Positions 9,081-26,623 of a DNA stretch of 32,628 nt are shown one piece after another. A program made the translations under genes and the position numbers. The stretch spans positions 1-32,628 of the forward strand of contig JACSRX010000037.1 of assembly GCA_014879535.1 (NCBI GenBank). The letters run 5' to 3'. This DNA is from Chthoniobacterales bacterium. Lineage in GTDB: Bacteria; Verrucomicrobiota; Verrucomicrobiia; Chthoniobacterales; JACTMZ01. A model generated the notes under the pieces. The model saw nothing but the letters and a program-made list of their open reading frames with translations, searched no databases and was not told the origin of the DNA. How positions within the stretch are numbered: position 1 is the stretch's first letter; each line of letters begins with the position of its first letter.

Positions 9081-9096
9081 AGCCGGACGCCCGGCT
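9081..9096. other. Small hairpin between the divergent kdp and rplA promoters
   Basis: AGCCGG (9081-9086) and CCGGCT (9091-9096) form a perfect 6-bp stem with a 4-base loop. Read on the minus strand it is followed by a T-rich run (CTTTATGATTTTTT), so it resembles a weak terminator for leftward transcription or an operator. It lies between the two predicted promoters. Confidence 0.45.
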
Positions 9097-9105
9097 AACT
9101 CGATA

Positions 9106-9133
9106 TTGACTTTGGCCCGGCGATCTCCATACT
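9106..9133 (+). promoter_or_regulatory. Predicted sigma70-type promoter of rplA-rplJ-rplL-rpoBC
   Basis: TTGACT (9106-9111, five of six matches) and CATACT (9128-9133, four of six) are separated by 16 bases. The leader to the rplA ATG would be about 83 bases. A separate promoter is expected here because the upstream rplK unit ends in a terminator and the kdp genes run the other way. Confidence 0.6.
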
Positions 9134-9223
9134 TGTCGATTCGCCTCTGGTTCCGTTCCGGGGCGGGGAAATCCGAATTCAACCGCAGGAGAGCCGCAAG
9201 GTTCGCTCGCACTGCAAAGAACC

Positions 9224-9925
9224 ATGGCAAAAAAAAGAAGCAAACGATACGAGGCGGCCCGCAAAGCGGTCGATTCCTCCCGCAAATACCCTCTGGCCGA
9301 GGCGGTCAAAACCCTCAAGGGCATGCCCCCGGCCAAGTATGACATGACCGTCACCCTCTCGATGCACTTGGGGGTCGATCCGAAGCAGTCCGACCAGATG
9401 GTCCGCGGCACCTGCCCGCTCCCGCACGGCAGCGGCAAGTCCGTCCGCGTGCTGGTCTTCGCCACCGGTGCCGCGGCCGAAGCGGCCAAGGCGGCCGGAG
9501 CCGAGTTCGTCGGCTACGAGGACATGATCAAGAAATGCGTCGAGGGTTTCTCCGATTTCGACGTGGCGATCGCCACACCGTCGGCCATGGCGGAAGTCCG
9601 CAAGCTGGGCAAGGTGCTCGGGCCCCGCGGTCTCATGCCGAACCCCAAGACCGGAACAGTCACCGACGACACCGCGAGCGCGGTGGCAGAGGTCAAGGCC
9701 GGCCGCGTCGAGTTCAAGCTCGACAAGAACGGCAACATCGCCGTGCCCGTCGGCAAATTTTCCTTCAGTGAAGAGGCCATCGTGCAGAATGCCGACACCG
9801 TGCTCGATGCAGTGGCCAAGTCGCGTCCGCCGACCGCCAAGGGCGTCTTCATCGAAAGCGTCACCCTCGCGGCGACGGTCACTCCCGGCATCCCGCTGGA
9901 CATCTCCAACCTCAGCAAGAACTGA
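9224..9925 (+). CDS. rplA: 50S ribosomal protein L1
   Basis: Binds 23S rRNA at the L1 stalk and helps release deacylated tRNA from the E site. The 233-residue protein has the usual length. Conserved segments are SKRYEAARKAVD near the N terminus, the central domain with KLGKVLGPRGLMPNPKTGTV (about 125-144), and a C terminus with KSRPPTAKGVFIESV. No Shine-Dalgarno sequence lies before the ATG at 9224; an AGGAGAG at 9187-9193 is too far away. It begins its own transcription unit here, separated from rplK. rplJ follows after 5 bases. In E. coli L1 represses rplKA by binding the rplK leader; any such site here would have to be in the new rplA leader or before rplK. Confidence 0.98.
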   Translation: MAKKRSKRYEAARKAVDSSRKYPLAEAVKTLKGMPPAKYDMTVTLSMHLGVDPKQSDQMVRGTCPLPHGSGKSVRVLVFATGAAAEAAKAAGAEFVGYEDMIKKCVEGFSDFDVAIATPSAMAEVRKLGKVLGPRGLMPNPKTGTVTDDTASAVAEVKAGRVEFKLDKNGNIAVPVGKFSFSEEAIVQNADTVLDAVAKSRPPTAKGVFIESVTLAATVTPGIPLDISNLSKN

Positions 9926-9930
9926 CCGCC

Positions 9931-10452
9931 ATGCGTCCCGAAAAAGCCAACATCGTCAAAGACCTCAAGGACCAGCTGAATGCCTCGCCGTTCCTGCTGG
10001 TGGCCGATTACACCGGGCTCAAGGTGGACCAGTTCGCCGAGCTGCGCACCCGCCTTGTCGCCGTCGGCGCCGAGTGCCACGTGGTGAAGAACACCATGCT
10101 GAAAATCGCCGCGACCGAGCTCGGCCTGCCCGACCTTTCCGAATCCCTGAGCGGACAGACCGCCATCGTCACAGGCGAGCAGGACATCTGTGCCACGGCC
10201 AAGGTGATCAAGACATTCTCCGCCGAGTTCAAGAAACCGGCTGTGAAGGCCGGCATTTTGGACAATGCGCTGCTCTCAGCCGATCAGGTGCAGGCCATGG
10301 CGGATCTCCCGCCGCTGCCCGTGCTGCAGGCGCAGTTGCTCGGTCTGCTCAATTCGCCGGCCAGCAAACTGGTGCGTACCCTCAACGAGCCCGGGGCGAG
10401 CCTCGCCCGCGCGCTCAAGGCCAAAGTGGACGCCGGGGGAGGGGTGGCCTGA
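9931..10452 (+). CDS. rplJ: 50S ribosomal protein L10
   Basis: Base of the L7/L12 stalk; it binds 23S rRNA and carries L12 dimers on its C-terminal helix. The 173-residue protein has the usual length. The N-terminal RNA-binding domain starts MRPEKANIVKDLKDQL and includes LLVADYTGL and the HVVKNTMLKIA segment. The C-terminal part (about residues 130-173) is helical (ASKLVRTLNEPGASLARALK). The gene starts only 5 bases after the rplA stop, so there is no room for the L10-binding leader that precedes rplJ in many bacteria. Instead a long structured gap follows before rplL. Confidence 0.96.
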   Translation: MRPEKANIVKDLKDQLNASPFLLVADYTGLKVDQFAELRTRLVAVGAECHVVKNTMLKIAATELGLPDLSESLSGQTAIVTGEQDICATAKVIKTFSAEFKKPAVKAGILDNALLSADQVQAMADLPPLPVLQAQLLGLLNSPASKLVRTLNEPGASLARALKAKVDAGGGVA

Positions 10453-10460
10453 AGAATTTT

Positions 10461-10559
10461 CCGTGCGGCCGACGTGTGACCGCGCGGGAAACACGAAACA
10501 CAAACGGTTCCTTGTCGGTCGGACGGCTGTCCGCCTCAAATCCGCCGGAGCTCCGGCGG
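10461..10559 (+). promoter_or_regulatory. Three consecutive RNA hairpins in the rplJ-rplL interval
   Basis: The 173-base gap contains CCGTGCGG (10461-10468) pairing with CCGCGCGG (10480-10487), an 8-bp stem with one G-U pair. A short CGGAC/GTCCG stem with a GGCT loop follows (10520-10533). Third is a perfect 18-bp palindrome, CCGCCGGAG/CTCCGGCGG (10542-10559). No T tract follows any of them, so they are not classical terminators. They could act as RNA processing or stability elements, or as a translational control site that raises L12 over L10. The function is inference. Confidence 0.55.
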
Positions 10560-10625
10560 GCGACAACACCACAACCAAGGAAGCATGCCGCGGAGGAAAC
10601 CCGAAGCGGCGGCTGAACAGACAGT

Positions 10626-11006
10626 ATGGCAAACATCGAAACCATCGTGGACCAACTGAGCGGCCTCACCGTTCTGGAAGTGTCCGAATTGGTCAAAGCC
10701 CTTGAGGACAAATGGGGAGTCAGTGCCGCCGCCCCGGTGGCCGCTGTCGCCGCGCCCGCCGCTGGCGGTGCCGCCCCTGCCGCGGAGGAGAAAACCTCCT
10801 TCGACGTGATCCTCGCCGATGCCGGCGGCAACAAGATCGCCGTCATCAAGGAAGTCCGTGCCGCAGTGCCCGGGCTCGGCTTGGCCGATGCCAAGGCCCT
10901 CGTCGAGGGCGCTCCGAAGCCCCTCAAGGAGGGCGTGTCCAAGGAAGAAGCCGAAGAGATCAAGAAGAAGGTCGAAGCGGCTGGAGCCAAGGTCGAAATC
11001 AAATAA
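10626..11006 (+). CDS. rplL: 50S ribosomal protein L7/L12
   Basis: Multi-copy stalk protein that recruits and activates translational GTPases. The 126-residue product has an N-terminal dimerisation domain (about 1-33, [20 protein letters not shown]), an Ala/Pro-rich hinge (about 38-57), and a C-terminal factor-binding domain (about 58-126, [20 protein letters not shown] and [20 protein letters not shown]). The start is the ATG at 10626; there is no clear Shine-Dalgarno sequence. Distances to its neighbours are unusually long on both sides (173 and 247 bases), suggesting separate control of its level. Confidence 0.98.
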   Translation: MANIETIVDQLSGLTVLEVSELVKALEDKWGVSAAAPVAAVAAPAAGGAAPAAEEKTSFDVILADAGGNKIAVIKEVRAAVPGLGLADAKALVEGAPKPLKEGVSKEEAEEIKKKVEAAGAKVEIK

Positions 11007-11018
11007 ATCCGCTGTCTG

Positions 11019-11054
11019 GGCGGGGTGCGGGAATTTTTTTCCTTGCACCCCGCC
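11019..11054 (+). terminator. Attenuator-like hairpin between rplL and rpoB
   Basis: GGCGGGGTGC (11019-11028) and GCACCCCGCC (11045-11054) form a perfect 10-bp stem. Its 16-base loop contains a run of seven T (11034-11040). No T run follows the stem, so it is not a standard terminator. A weaker alternative fold, CCGC (11009-11012) with GCGG just before the T run, would look like a terminator. The two folds share bases and exclude each other. Partial termination between rplL and rpoB is known in E. coli; the same role here is inference. Confidence 0.45.
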
Positions 11055-11253
11055 TGGAAGCCACTCATGTTACAAGGTCTTTCCCGGGATATCCGTCGAA
11101 TCATTGAATCAAGCTTGACACCCTGCTCTGGGTTGGAGTGCCGCCTGCGCGCGGACTTCGCCGGTGCGGGGCTCTTTTGTCTGCTTGACTTTGCATCCGC
11201 CGCGTTCCCCCGGGGAGCAGCCCAGCGCTCCGCGCACAACCACCATCGCACTC
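11055..11253 (+). other. Remainder of the rplL-rpoB intergenic region
   Basis: About 200 bases before rpoB. It holds a TTGACA (11115-11120) and a TTGACT (11185-11190), but neither has a convincing -10 element at the right distance. The rpoB frame stays open back to 11164, but the upstream residues do not look like RpoB. No gene was recognised. Confidence 0.5.
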
Positions 11254-15048
<3,795 letters not shown>

Positions 15049-15074
15049 AACCGAACAGGGACCAAAGAAAAATC

Positions 15075-19184
<4,110 letters not shown>

Positions 19185-19205
19185 ATCCGAACCACACCGA
19201 AAATC

Positions 19206-19934
19206 ATGGCATCCATTGAATTGATCAACGAACTGCTCGAGTCGGGCGTCCACTACGGGCACCAGACGAAGAGATGGAATCCGAAGATGAAGGAATTCAT
19301 CCTCGAGGAGAAAAACGACATCTACATCATCGACGTCAGCCGGACGGTCGAGCAGTTGGAAACCGCCACGAAGTTCCTTGCCGACAAGGTGGCGGGCGGC
19401 GGGCGCATCCTGTTCGTCGGCTGCAAAAAGCAGGCGCAGGAGGCGATCAAGGAGGCGGCGGAAGCCTGTGGACAGTTCTACGTCCACAACCGCTGGCTCG
19501 GGGGCACCCTGACCAACCTTGCCACCATCCGCAAGAGCGTGGCGCGGCTCAACGAGATCGAGAAGAAGCTCAAGAGCCCCGGCGTCGTCAAGATCGGCAA
19601 GAAGGAGCAGGCGTCGCTCCGCCGCGAGCAGGCCCGTCTGGCCAAGAACCTCGACGGTCTCCGCGAGATGGACAAATTGCCCGGCGCCGTGGTTGTCATC
19701 GACACCACACGGGAGAACATCGCGGTGAGCGAGGCCAACCGCCTCAAGATCCCGGTGGTCGCCATCGTGGACACCAATTGCGACCCCGAGCTGATCGATT
19801 ACCCGATCGCCGGCAATGACGACGCGATCCGTTCGATCCGCGTGGTCCTGCTCAAGCTCGTCGAGGCGATCAAGGGGGCTTCTTCCGTCCGCCAGAAGAA
19901 AGTCGAACCCGAGCTCGCCGGCGTTGCCGAATAG
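19206..19934 (+). CDS. rpsB: 30S ribosomal protein S2
   Basis: Small-subunit protein needed for S1 binding and initiation. The 242-residue protein (E. coli 241) begins [20 protein letters not shown] and has the S2 signatures [26 protein letters not shown], and RWLGGTLTN followed by [16 protein letters not shown]. It sits directly downstream of rpoC, which is not the E. coli arrangement but fits a single rpoBC-rpsB-tsf unit here. tsf follows after 84 bases. Confidence 0.98.
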   Translation: MASIELINELLESGVHYGHQTKRWNPKMKEFILEEKNDIYIIDVSRTVEQLETATKFLADKVAGGGRILFVGCKKQAQEAIKEAAEACGQFYVHNRWLGGTLTNLATIRKSVARLNEIEKKLKSPGVVKIGKKEQASLRREQARLAKNLDGLREMDKLPGAVVVIDTTRENIAVSEANRLKIPVVAIVDTNCDPELIDYPIAGNDDAIRSIRVVLLKLVEAIKGASSVRQKKVEPELAGVAE

Positions 19935-19983
19935 GGAAAAGCCGCCACCGCCCATCCACACCCGGGCGGCGGTTCCCGCCGTG

Positions 19984-20011
19984 CTGAACACTGCAAACTG
20001 AACACTGAAAA
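19984..20011 (+). repeat. Two tandem 14-bp repeats before tsf
   Basis: CTGAACACTGcAAA (19984-19997) is followed directly by CTGAACACTGaAAA (19998-20011), ending 7 bases before the tsf ATG. It lies where a ribosome binding site would be expected, and none is visible. Just upstream is a GC-rich stem, CCGCCaCCGCCC with GGGCGGCGG (about 19942-19974). Confidence 0.7.
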
Positions 20012-20018
20012 CTTTCGT

Positions 20019-20636
<618 letters not shown>

Positions 20637-20658
20637 CACCGCATCGGAGGGTTTTTAG

Positions 20659-20689
20659 ACGGGCACTCCTTGAGCGGAGCGCCCGTTTT
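20659..20689 (+). terminator. Intrinsic terminator after tsf
   Basis: ACGGGCaCTCC (20659-20669) pairs with GGAGcGCCCGT (20676-20686) around a 6-base loop with one mismatch, and runs into four T. It ends the rplA-to-tsf unit. On the minus strand the mismatch becomes a G-U pair but no T tract follows, so a role in ending icd transcription is possible but weaker. Confidence 0.8.
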
Positions 20690-20705
20690 GCTTCCGGGGG
20701 CGCGG

Positions 20706-22940
<2,235 letters not shown>

Positions 22941-22991
22941 TTAAAGCGGCCCCCGCCACCCCCGGTCAATCACGCGCCGGTGTGCGGCCGG

Positions 22992-24053
22992 TCAGCGCTC
23001 GACGGGATTTTTCTTCCCGACAAGGAGGATATCCGCGGGGAGGCGCGGGATGTCGCCGAGTTGCCGGTCGGTGAGCCCGAGAGTGGGCCTCATGACGCGT
23101 CCGGGGAACGCGGGGACGGCCCCGGTGAACCCGATGTCCTGCACGTCGGGGGTGTCGAAGAAGATGAGGAAATGCACCTCGCCATCGGTCAGGTTCTCGA
23201 TGTGGTGGGGATAGGCACGCGGGATGAAATACACGTCCCCCGGGGCCAACTCGTAGGTTTCCGACACCCCGCCGGGGCTCTCGACGGTCATGCGAGCGCG
23301 TCCCTCCTTGACGTAGCCAAGCTCCGCCGTCTCCGGGTGCCAGTGCGGCTCGCGCATCCCGATGCCGTGGATGCGCACGGAATACATGGCTTGGTTTCTC
23401 AACAACGGCCAGGTGTCGCGGCGGGCGACGATGGCGGAACCGGCCTCGTTGGCCAGCAGCGGGGCGCGGGATTCGATGGCGAATTTGTAGGGGGATACGA
23501 AGCCGGCGGCCTCCGGGATTTCACAGGGGGAGGCCAGCCGCCCGAATTCGATGTCGCGCGGCGATTGCGGCAGCCCGGCAAGCTCGTCCACGGGCATGGA
23601 CCATGTGTTGGCCAGGACGCCGGGGGTGAGGCATCCGGCGAACCCCGAAAGGCCGAAGTCCTCCGGCTGCTCGTGGGAAAAGGTGATCACGAAATCCGCA
23701 TCCGTATCGCCCGCATTCTCGATCGCGTGCAGCGAGCCGCTCGGGACGAAGAACATCTCCCCGGCGGAGATGGTGAACTGCGCATGGATGTTCCCGCTGG
23801 CAAAGATCGTCACGAAGGCTTTGCCCGCGAGGCAGTAACCGAGCTCGTCCGCATTGGCGTGCCAGTGCGGTTCCCGGAAGCAACCCGGTTTGACGGTCAG
23901 GCGGTAAACAGAGAGCCCCTTGAGGATGGGGAAGTTGGATTTGTTGCCGGCGACCTTTTTTCCGGCAGGGCAGTCCACCGCGGGCGGCAGGGAACCGAGG
24001 GAGAGTTTGTACGACACGGCAGACTGTGTAACGCGGCCGGGATCGGAAGTCAA
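22992..24053 (-). CDS. Bicupin, oxalate-decarboxylase-like
   Basis: Two cupin domains are visible in the 353-residue protein. The first has ligands H63, H65, E70 and H109 (REPHWHANADELGY, PSGSLHAIEN). The second has H237, H239, E244 and H283 (REPHWHPETAELGY, YPHHIEN). Both therefore keep the His-His-Glu-His metal site typical of Mn- or Fe-containing oxalate decarboxylases. The lid segment that carries the catalytic glutamate in B. subtilis OxdC (SENST) reads differently here (QPEDF), so the substrate is uncertain. No signal peptide is visible. The start is a TTG at 24053 backed by GGAG 8 bases upstream; a GTG at 24017 is an alternative and there is no nearby ATG. It lies 14 bases after ktrA. 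Confidence 0.75.
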   Translation of the reverse strand: MTSDPGRVTQSAVSYKLSLGSLPPAVDCPAGKKVAGNKSNFPILKGLSVYRLTVKPGCFREPHWHANADELGYCLAGKAFVTIFASGNIHAQFTISAGEMFFVPSGSLHAIENAGDTDADFVITFSHEQPEDFGLSGFAGCLTPGVLANTWSMPVDELAGLPQSPRDIEFGRLASPCEIPEAAGFVSPYKFAIESRAPLLANEAGSAIVARRDTWPLLRNQAMYSVRIHGIGMREPHWHPETAELGYVKEGRARMTVESPGGVSETYELAPGDVYFIPRAYPHHIENLTDGEVHFLIFFDTPDVQDIGFTGAVPAFPGRVMRPTLGLTDRQLGDIPRLPADILLVGKKNPVER

Positions 24054-24061
24054 AAACGCGG

Positions 24062-24065
24062 CTCC
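24062..24065 (-). promoter_or_regulatory. Ribosome binding site deciding the TTG start of the bicupin gene
   Basis: GGAG on the minus strand lies 8 bases before the TTG at 24053, just upstream of the ktrA stop codon. It favours the TTG over the in-frame GTG at 24017, which has no such site. Confidence 0.55.
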
Positions 24066-24067
24066 GC

Positions 24068-24748
24068 CTACTCGATGTGCGCCATGAAGTTGGCGATATC
24101 GAGCACGCTGCCGACGAACGAGATGATCTCGCCGGATTTGAGCTTCTGGTCGGGTATCGGCACCGCGTTGAACGATTTGACGACTTGCGAGCCGTCGGGG
24201 TCCGTTGTGACACTCTTGATGGCGATGAGGTTGATGCGGAATTTCCGGCGCAGGTCCAACTCGCCGATCGTCTTGCCCACGAGCGACGGAGGAACCGTGA
24301 TCTCGACGATGCTGAATCCTTCGGCCAGCTCGAAGTAGCCGGTCATGTCGCGGATGAGGAGGCGCTGGACGATCCAGCGTGCAGCTTCCTCCTCGGGATT
24401 GAAGACATCGGTGGCGCCCACGGCCTTGAGGACCTTGATGTGGTCCGGACTGGTCGCACGCGCGACGATGCGGGGGATGCCCATCTGCCGGGCATGAACA
24501 ACGAGGAGAACCTGGGCCTCGAAGTTCCCGGAGATGCCGGCAATGAGCACGTCCACGTCGCCGATTCCGTGGGTGCGGAGCGCGTTGGCATGGCTTGCAT
24601 CGAGGCAGATGGCCAGGGCCACGCTGTCCTTCACGGCATTGACGCGATCCATGTCGATGTCCACGGCGATGACCTCGGCCCCGCGGTGTGCCAAGCCCAA
24701 GGCGGTGGAGGTGCCGAATTCTCCGAGCCCGACGACGGTGTATTTCAT
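24068..24748 (-). CDS. ktrA: KtrA/TrkA-type potassium channel regulatory subunit (RCK)
   Basis: Cytoplasmic gating ring subunit of a Ktr/Trk potassium uptake channel; binds nucleotides through its Rossmann fold. The 226-residue protein starts MKYTVVGLGEFG, with the GxGxxG motif and the acidic end of strand two (AVDIDMDRV). The RCK-N domain covers about 1-130. The RCK-C domain covers about 140-226 (ITVPPSLVGKTIGELDLRRK). The frame is open to 24787, but that would overlap the upstream gene; the ATG at 24748 gives the normal start. It lies 22 bases after ktrB, forming a KtrAB pair. Confidence 0.92.
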   Translation of the reverse strand: MKYTVVGLGEFGTSTALGLAHRGAEVIAVDIDMDRVNAVKDSVALAICLDASHANALRTHGIGDVDVLIAGISGNFEAQVLLVVHARQMGIPRIVARATSPDHIKVLKAVGATDVFNPEEEAARWIVQRLLIRDMTGYFELAEGFSIVEITVPPSLVGKTIGELDLRRKFRINLIAIKSVTTDPDGSQVVKSFNAVPIPDQKLKSGEIISFVGSVLDIANFMAHIE

Positions 24749-24770
24749 AAATGGGAATGGGCGGGGGCGG

Positions 24771-26576
24771 TCAACCGACCACGACATCCTCCTGCGGGAA
24801 TTCGTAGTCCACGGGGTGCGAGGTTTGGAAGACAGAAAGCACCATGGCGATGGGGCCGATGCGGCCGATGAACATCAGGGCGCACAGGACAAGCTTGCCG
24901 CCGTCCCCGAGTTGTCCGGTGATGCCGGTGCTGAGGCCGACGGTGCTGAGGGCCGAAAAACACTCGAAAAGCACGTCGCGCACCGCCAGATGGGGTTCGC
25001 ACCACGAGAGGAGCACCAAGCCGGCCATGGCGGCCCCCATGTAGAGAAGAAAGACGTTGAGGGCGGAAAAGACCACCCGTGCCGGGATCGAGCGCCCGAA
25101 GGCCTCGATGCGGCTTTGCTGGGTGATCAGGGCGCGCAACCCGAGCAGGAGGATGGCGAAGGTGACGGTCTTGATGCCACCCGCGGTGGACACGGGACAG
25201 CCACCCACGACCATGAGGGATACGATGAGGAAAAGCGTGGCGTTCTGGAGGTCTCCGATCGGGACGGTATTGAACCCGGCGGTGCGAGGCGTGACGGATT
25301 GGAAGAGCGAGTTCGCAAAAGCCTCCCCGGTTCCCATTCCCCGCAGGACATGTCCGGACTCCAGACACCAGAATCCGGCTGTTCCGAGGAGGATGAGGGC
25401 GGCCGTGACCAGCAGTGACAGGCGTGTCTGCACGGAGAATCGCAGCCTTGGTGCGCATGCGGTTCCGTGCGCCTGTCCCGCCGGACGCAGGAGGTTTCCC
25501 CGCCCGCGCCAGATGACCGAAAGAAACTCGGGGATGACGAGAAAACCGAGCCCCCCGAAGACGATGAGGAGCATGATGGTTGACGTGGCTCCGAAATTGG
25601 ACGCCAAGGACTCCAAGCTGTCCTTCTGCAGGGCAAAGCCCGCGTTGCAGAAGGCGGAGACCGAATGGAAAACGGCCCACTCGAGGCGGGCGAGCCGGGT
25701 TGGCGCGGCATCGACGAAGGCATAGAGGGCCGCCGCCCCGGCCCCCTCGAGAATGATGGTGATGGCGACGATGCCGGCGATGCGCCTCCGGAGATCCCCC
25801 ATGGCGGGAGCGTTGATCATCTGCCGGAACACCACCATCTGCGGAACCGGGAGCGTCTTGTTGGAGATGCTCGAGAGAAGCGCCACGAAGGTGACGATAC
25901 CCAAGCCCCCGACCTGGATGGTGACGAGGGTGATCATCTGTCCCAGCGTGCTGAACTCCGTGCCGAGGTCGCGGACGGTCAGGCCGGTCACGCATGCGGC
26001 GCTGGCGGAGGTGAACAGGGCGTCGATCGGGGACAGCGGGCGGACGCCGTCCTGCATTGCGTTCGGCATGAGCAGGAGCAGTGCACCCGCCGTGATGATG
26101 CCGACGAATGACGCCGCCAGGATGATTTCCGCACGGAGTCCGCGGGACAGCGTCCATTCCAAGGCGCGCAGCAATTGGAGGAACACGCAGGCCAGCAGGA
26201 AGGCGCGCACGATCCAGAGGACGAGACTGCCGGTGGTCTCGTGGAGCTCCGTTGCCAACGCGCCGCGCACGCTCTCGGGCACGAGGTTGAAGAGCAGGAG
26301 GGCTCCCAACCCCAACGCGATCAGCGCCAGCTCGGCGCGGCGACGGCGTATCGCCGCTGCGGGCTGAGACGCACCGAGCAGGTCGGAGATCCAAAGCATG
26401 GCAAAGCAGAGGGCGAGAAACACATCAAGCCGGGTCAACCATCCCCGCCAAGCCGGGGCAACGTCGAACCCCGCGCCGATCACGAGGGAGGCCGCTGCCG
26501 AGATTGCAAGTGCGACCACAAGAGCCCTGCGCCATGGAAATCCTGCCGCTGACGGTCCGCGATCCGTGGGCTTCAT
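24771..26576 (-). CDS. ktrB: Ktr/Trk-type potassium uptake channel subunit
   Basis: Membrane channel subunit for K+ uptake with four pore-loop repeats. Filter loops are visible as AACVTGLTV (about 194), SAFCNAGFAL (about 306), TPRTAGFNT (about 437) and SALSTVGLSTG (about 545), each with the key glycine. The protein is 601 residues from the ATG at 26576, about 120-150 longer than standard KtrB or TrkH. The excess is N-terminal and carries about four extra hydrophobic segments (about 17-36, 48-67, 81-99, 118-138) before the first repeat. An in-frame TTG at 26627 touches the stop of the kinase gene and is less likely. Regulation by the downstream RCK subunit is expected. KtrB and TrkH assignments are both possible. 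Confidence 0.9.
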   Translation of the reverse strand: MKPTDRGPSAAGFPWRRALVVALAISAAASLVIGAGFDVAPAWRGWLTRLDVFLALCFAMLWISDLLGASQPAAAIRRRRAELALIALGLGALLLFNLVPESVRGALATELHETTGSLVLWIVRAFLLACVFLQLLRALEWTLSRGLRAEIILAASFVGIITAGALLLLMPNAMQDGVRPLSPIDALFTSASAACVTGLTVRDLGTEFSTLGQMITLVTIQVGGLGIVTFVALLSSISNKTLPVPQMVVFRQMINAPAMGDLRRRIAGIVAITIILEGAGAAALYAFVDAAPTRLARLEWAVFHSVSAFCNAGFALQKDSLESLASNFGATSTIMLLIVFGGLGFLVIPEFLSVIWRGRGNLLRPAGQAHGTACAPRLRFSVQTRLSLLVTAALILLGTAGFWCLESGHVLRGMGTGEAFANSLFQSVTPRTAGFNTVPIGDLQNATLFLIVSLMVVGGCPVSTAGGIKTVTFAILLLGLRALITQQSRIEAFGRSIPARVVFSALNVFLLYMGAAMAGLVLLSWCEPHLAVRDVLFECFSALSTVGLSTGITGQLGDGGKLVLCALMFIGRIGPIAMVLSVFQTSHPVDYEFPQEDVVVG

Positions 26577-26623
26577 CCGATGGGCGGAGTGTCTTTCCAA
26601 GGGGCTGGCGTTAGCCAGACAAA

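Noticed and set aside
6928-9223. A kdpF gene
   Set aside because: No short hydrophobic frame with a plausible start was found next to kdpA or kdpB; one may be absent or unrecognisable.
11115-11143. Promoter before rpoB based on TTGACA at 11115
   Set aside because: No acceptable -10 element 15-19 bases downstream; the second candidate TTGACT at 11185 fails for the same reason.
11164-11253. Longer rpoB start
   Set aside because: The 30 added residues have no resemblance to RpoB; the known N terminus begins at the ATG at 11254.
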